From the NCBI GenBank assembly GCA_001798595.1, contig MGSS01000002.1, forward strand, positions 1 to 34,656: a DNA stretch of 34,656 nucleotides, read 5' to 3'. A model generated the notes under the pieces. That model worked only from the letters and a program-made list of their open reading frames with translations, was not told where the DNA came from and did no database searches. The first letter of the stretch is position 1. Each line of letters begins with the position of its first letter. Positions 31,523 to 34,656 of this stretch are shown one piece after another. The stretch comes from Deltaproteobacteria bacterium RIFCSPLOWO2_12_FULL_60_19 (GTDB lineage Bacteria > Desulfobacterota > Binatia > UBA9968). The translations under genes and the position numbers were made by a program.

Positions 31523-31613
31523 GAATTTTGGATTTTGGATTGCCGATTTTAAATTCGCCGGATCTGGAATCTAAATCCGAATAATCGAAAATCGAAAATC
31601 GAAAATCGACAGA
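31523..31613. repeat. Heptad-phased dyad tract, GATTTT family
   Basis: Thirteen units of 7 nt (91 nt) in one phase: GAATTTT, GGATTTT, GGATTGC, CGATTTT and then, after degenerate centre units, CGAAAAT three times. The second arm inverts the first. The tract begins 2 nt after the transglutaminase stop and its last unit contains the A of the ABC ATPase start codon. Confidence 0.85.
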
Positions 31614-32344
31614 TGATTCACCTCGACAACCTCTCGAAACACTACGGCAAGCTCGCGGCCGTGGACGGTCTCAGCCTGGAGATCCCCGCGGGCGAGATTT
31701 TCGGCTTCCTGGGGCCGAACGGCGCCGGCAAGACAACGACGATCAAAGTGATGATGGGGATACTGCGGGCGACGTCGGGCCGCGTCGTGTTGGGAGACTA
31801 TGACGTGGAAAAGGAGCCTGAGAAGGCCAAGGCGATCACCGGCTACATCCCCGACCGGCCTTTTATTTACGAGAAGTTGACCGGAGGCGAGTTTTTGAAA
31901 TTCGTCGCCGCGCTCCACCACGTAAACAGCACGGCCGTCGAAGAGCGAAGCGCCGAGCTGCTGGAGCACTTCGACCTCTCCGACTGGAAAGACGAGCTGG
32001 TCGAAGGTTATTCGCACGGCATGAAGCAGCGGCTGGTGCTCTGCGCCGCGCTGATCCACCGGCCGAAAATTCTGATCGTCGACGAGCCGATGGTGGGGAT
32101 CGACCCAAGGGGGACACGGAAGCTCAAGGACCTCTTCATCGCGCTGGGCAAAACCGGCGTGACGGTCTTTTTCTCGACGCATAGCGTAGGCGTCGCCGAA
32201 GAGCTGTGCCAGCGGGTCGGCATCATCCACAAAGGGAAGCTCATCGCCTGCGGCACGATGGCCGAGCTGAGGCAGCTTGCCAACATGAATGAAGGCAGTC
32301 TGGAAGCCGCCTTTCTGGAACTGACGAGAGACGGGTCACAATAA
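31613..32344 (+). CDS. ABC transporter ATP-binding protein
   Basis: 243 residues with all ABC motifs: Walker A GPNGAGKTT, a Q-loop region near YIPDRPFIYEK, a signature read as YSHGMKQRL in place of LSGGQ, Walker B ILIVDEPMVGIDPRG, and the H-loop STHS. It belongs to the ABC-2 type exporter/CcmA-like group. It lacks a good ribosome binding site, being preceded directly by a repeat tract. The partner permease starts 9 nt after its stop. Confidence 0.94.
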   Translation: MIHLDNLSKHYGKLAAVDGLSLEIPAGEIFGFLGPNGAGKTTTIKVMMGILRATSGRVVLGDYDVEKEPEKAKAITGYIPDRPFIYEKLTGGEFLKFVAALHHVNSTAVEERSAELLEHFDLSDWKDELVEGYSHGMKQRLVLCAALIHRPKILIVDEPMVGIDPRGTRKLKDLFIALGKTGVTVFFSTHSVGVAEELCQRVGIIHKGKLIACGTMAELRQLANMNEGSLEAAFLELTRDGSQ

Positions 32345-32412
32345 TTTTGAATTATGAATTTTCAATTCTTAATTAGAAATTCAAAACTCAACATTCAAAA
32401 TCCAAAATTTGT
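32343..32412. repeat. Heptad-phased dyad tract, AATTNNN family
   Basis: Ten units of 7 nt in one phase: AATTTTG, AATTATG, AATTTTC, AATTCTT, AATTAGA, AATTCAA, then CATTCAA, AATCCAA. It covers the ATPase stop and the permease start, including its first 19 codons. Confidence 0.85.
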
Positions 32413-34093
32413 ACTGTTACTCTCCCCCATCCTCCTTTCCTGGAAAAACGAGCTTTTCCACCGGCGCGAACGCAACTGGCTGCGACGGCTGTTTATAATC
32501 TCCCTGGGGGCCGGCTTTTGGCTCGGCACCTACTGGGTCGTGAGACGGGTGCTCCTCTATTTCGAAACGGTTCACGGTCTCGGCCCCGCGCTCGCCTATC
32601 AACTGCTGCTGATCATCCTGCTCACCTTTTTGTCCATGCTGCTGTTCAGCAACCTCATCACCGCCCTCTCCTCTTTCTTTCTCGCGCGCGATCTCGACCT
32701 TCTGCTCTCGGCGCCCACGCCGGCCAACCCCTTCTTCATCGCCCGGCTCATCGGCACGACGCTCAACTCCTCCTGGATGGTGCTGTTCTTCAGCCTGCCG
32801 ATACTTTTGGCTTACGACTCGGTGTTCCACGGCGGGGCTCTCTACTACCTGTGGGTCGCGCTCGTCTTGCCGCCGCTGCTCCTCATTCCCGCGGCTGTCG
32901 GGGTTCTTCTGATGCACATGCTGGTCTACTTTCTGCCTGCGCGGCGAATCCGCGACGTGCTGTTCTTTGTCGGCCTGCTCACGTTCGTTGTGTTGTATTT
33001 GTTGTTTCGCTTCTCCCGCCCTGAGCAACTGGTGCAGCCGGAGACCTTCGGTCACTTTCTCCAGTTCCTGGCGGCGATGGAGACTCCCTCCGCCCCCTAT
33101 CTCCCGAGCAGCTGGGCCGCCGAGATCCTGGGCGCGGCCCTCTTCAAGAGGAAAGCCGTGAACCTCTGGTTCTTCTACCCACTCCTCGTGAGTTACGCCC
33201 TTTTCTTCCCCCTGGTCGCTTGTTGGGTATCCGGGCTGGTGCATCTTGCCGGCTGGTCCAAGGCGCAGGAATCCCGCCAGGGCAGCCATAAGTCGGCGCT
33301 GCTCGACGCGCTGCTTGGACTTGTCACCCGACCATTTTCGGAAGCTTCGCGCGCGATGATCGTCAAAGACACTAAAAGTTTTATCCGCGACACCACTCAG
33401 TGGTCACAGCTTTTTCTGCTCGTCGCCCTGGTGGTCGTCTACGTTTACAACTTCAAGGCGCTGCCGCTCGACCGCTCCCCCCTGCCGACGGCCACGCTGC
33501 GCACGGTGGTCTCCTTCGCCAATCTCGCGCTGGCGGGCTTTGTCCTGAGCGCGGTCGCCGTCCGGTTCGCCTTTCCCGCGGTCAGCCTGGAGGGACAAGC
33601 CTTCTGGATAGTCCAGACCTCGCCCATCGCGCTCCGTTTTCTGCTGCGCAGCAAGTTCTGGCTGAACTTCGCGCCCCTGGTCATCCTCGGTGAGCTGTTG
33701 GTCTATTTCAGCAACACGCTCTTGAGAGTTCCCGATTGGATGATGGCGCTCTCGCTGGCGACGATATTTCTCATGACCTTCGGCATCACGGCGATCGGCG
33801 TGGGCGTCGGCGCGATGCATCCGAAATTCGACTACGAACACGCGGCGCAAATCCCGACCAGCTACGGCGGAGTCCTGTGCATGATTCTGAGCGTCGCTTT
33901 CATCGGCGTCTGCGTGATGATCGAGGCCTGGCCGGTCTATCTGCTGGCCGTGCATGCGCTCAAGCCCGGCATGGCGCAACCGAGTTTGTGGGTGCTCGCC
34001 CCGTCGCTCGCCGCGGTGGCGGGGGTCACCGCTCTCGCGGTGGCGATGCCGCTGAAATTCGGTTTGAAAGGGCTGGAGAATATGAGAGAGTAG
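32354..34093 (+). CDS. ABC-2 type transporter permease
   Basis: 579 residues, polytopic, with about 12 hydrophobic segments such as RRLFIISLGAGFWLGTYWVV, LAYQLLLIILLTFLSMLLF and LFLLVALVVVYVY. It is the partner of the ATPase 9 nt upstream. The first 19 residues (MNFQFLIRNSKLNIQNPKF) are encoded by the heptad repeat tract; the natural protein appears to begin VLLLSPILLSWKNELFHRRERNW, but no other start codon lies between 32354 and that point, and the next in-frame ATG/GTG would remove the first membrane segment. So the tract probably supplies the start. The substrate is unknown. Confidence 0.87.
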   Translation: MNFQFLIRNSKLNIQNPKFVLLLSPILLSWKNELFHRRERNWLRRLFIISLGAGFWLGTYWVVRRVLLYFETVHGLGPALAYQLLLIILLTFLSMLLFSNLITALSSFFLARDLDLLLSAPTPANPFFIARLIGTTLNSSWMVLFFSLPILLAYDSVFHGGALYYLWVALVLPPLLLIPAAVGVLLMHMLVYFLPARRIRDVLFFVGLLTFVVLYLLFRFSRPEQLVQPETFGHFLQFLAAMETPSAPYLPSSWAAEILGAALFKRKAVNLWFFYPLLVSYALFFPLVACWVSGLVHLAGWSKAQESRQGSHKSALLDALLGLVTRPFSEASRAMIVKDTKSFIRDTTQWSQLFLLVALVVVYVYNFKALPLDRSPLPTATLRTVVSFANLALAGFVLSAVAVRFAFPAVSLEGQAFWIVQTSPIALRFLLRSKFWLNFAPLVILGELLVYFSNTLLRVPDWMMALSLATIFLMTFGITAIGVGVGAMHPKFDYEHAAQIPTSYGGVLCMILSVAFIGVCVMIEAWPVYLLAVHALKPGMAQPSLWVLAPSLAAVAGVTALAVAMPLKFGLKGLENMRE

Positions 34094-34123
34094 GCGAGAT
34101 TTCCGCCGTTTGAAGGAGAGACA

Positions 34124-34656
34124 ATGCAACTCGTTCACGCCATCTCGGAACCGATCGGCGAGGGGCCGCACCCGACGATCTTCGCGCTGCACGGCTGGGG
34201 CGCCAGCGCGATGGATCTGCTGGGACTTGCGCCGCATCTGTGCGACGGTCGCTTTCTCGTCATCTGCCCCCAAGGGCCGGTGGATGTTCCGCTCGGTCCC
34301 AGAATGGTCGGCTACGGCTGGTTTCCGCTCACGATGGGCGGCCCCGCCAACATTCCGGCGATCACATCGGCCAGAGATCGGTTACGTGCTTTCCTTGACG
34401 CAGCCTCCAACCGCTACCCAATCGATCAGAGAAAGAGCATCGTCCTCGGCTTCAGCCAGGGCGGCGTCATGGCCTACGGCCTGGCTCTCGCCGAGCCTGA
34501 GCGCTTTGCCGCTGTCGTGGCGCTAAGCTCGTGGCTGCCGCAGGAGCTGGCGGCGGCTTTTTCAAGCTTGAACGCGGGACGCTTCCCGGCGACGCTGGTG
34601 CATCACGGCTCGGAGGACGATCTGATCCAAGTGGACCGCGCGAGGGAGTCCGTCGA
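34124..34656 (+). CDS. Alpha/beta hydrolase of the phospholipase/carboxylesterase family (truncated by window)
   Basis: At least 177 residues from ATG 34124, with GAAGGAGAG just upstream, continuing past the window end. Motifs: FALHGWGASAMDLL (oxyanion hole), LVICPQGPVDVP, the nucleophile elbow LGFSQGGVMAYGLAL (Ser), and VHHGSEDDLIQVDRA containing the catalytic Asp. The His lies beyond the window. It hydrolyses carboxylic esters or lysophospholipid-like substrates. It follows the permease by 30 nt and could be in the same transcript. Confidence 0.92.
   Translation, partial: MQLVHAISEPIGEGPHPTIFALHGWGASAMDLLGLAPHLCDGRFLVICPQGPVDVPLGPRMVGYGWFPLTMGGPANIPAITSARDRLRAFLDAASNRYPIDQRKSIVLGFSQGGVMAYGLALAEPERFAAVVALSSWLPQELAAAFSSLNAGRFPATLVHHGSEDDLIQVDRARESV

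Noticed and set aside
8671-32412. CRISPR array interpretation of the periodic repeats
   Set aside because: Units are 6-9 nt and contiguous with inverted second arms; there are no 28-40 nt direct repeats with unique spacers and no cas genes.

Overview
This is a GC-rich bacterial chromosome window of mixed small operons. The gene content is typical of uncultured soil or sediment lineages near the old Deltaproteobacteria (Binatia/Desulfobacterota_B, Rokubacteria or Tectomicrobia-like): hydantoinase A/B-type carboxylases, a UbiD decarboxylase, a DapA-family aldolase, NitT/TauT-type and TctC-type solute-binding proteins without permeases, and a thiolase-like/DUF35 pair. The lineage is an inference from gene families only; there is no rRNA marker in the window.

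Layout. 1-1037 (-): start of a membrane-anchored TPR protein, cut by the window edge. 1308-3747: divergent pair of a cysteine-free Asp/Glu-racemase-superfamily protein (-) and a four-domain rhodanese (+). 3808-6823 (-): operon UbiD decarboxylase, DapA-family lyase, thiol-dioxygenase-like cupin. 6824-7668: long intergenic stretch with a REP/BIME pair. 7669-10751 (-): NMT1-like binding protein, two-domain VOC protein, M24/creatinase-like protein. 10955-13815 (+): citryl-CoA-lyase-like protein coupled to an NMT1-like binding protein, then a TctC/Bug binding protein. 13864-15542 (+): DUF2157 membrane protein plus GDYXXLXY protein. 15655-21832 (+): HyuA-type subunit, HyuB-type subunit with a fused C-terminal zinc ribbon resembling the acetone carboxylase gamma subunit, a thiolase-like protein lacking the nucleophilic cysteine, and a DUF35 zinc-ribbon/OB protein. 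21838-22020: nested mobile repeats. 22095-23421 (+): exported SlyD-like FKBP and a sirtuin. 23437-24888: two divergent toxin-antitoxin modules (Phd/PIN and HigBA). 24907-29261 (-): MDR dehydrogenase, tandem-DUF427 protein, orphan molybdopterin hydroxylase large subunit. 29422-29497 (-): tRNA-Asn. 29537-30025 (-): Mut7-C protein. 30058-34656 (+): transglutaminase-like protein, ABC ATPase, ABC permease, and a truncated serine esterase.

The strongest unexplained signal is non-coding. At least eight intergenic gaps carry short AT- or GC-rich tracts built from degenerate repeat units. In five of them (9419, 10820, 21304, 31523, 32343) the units are 7 nt long and stay in one 7-nt phase across 70-91 nt, with the second half the inverted complement of the first. 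Sequence families differ between sites but the architecture is the same. One tract apparently supplies the start codon and N-terminus of an ABC permease. They resemble in style the heptanucleotide STRR repeats known from cyanobacteria.

The most coherent metabolic proposal is 15655-21832: an ATP-dependent ketone or aromatic carboxylase (HyuA plus HyuB-gamma fusion) followed by a thiolase-fold/DUF35 C-C bond enzyme, which would activate and cleave a ketone-derived acyl chain. Function is inferred from families and order, not shown.
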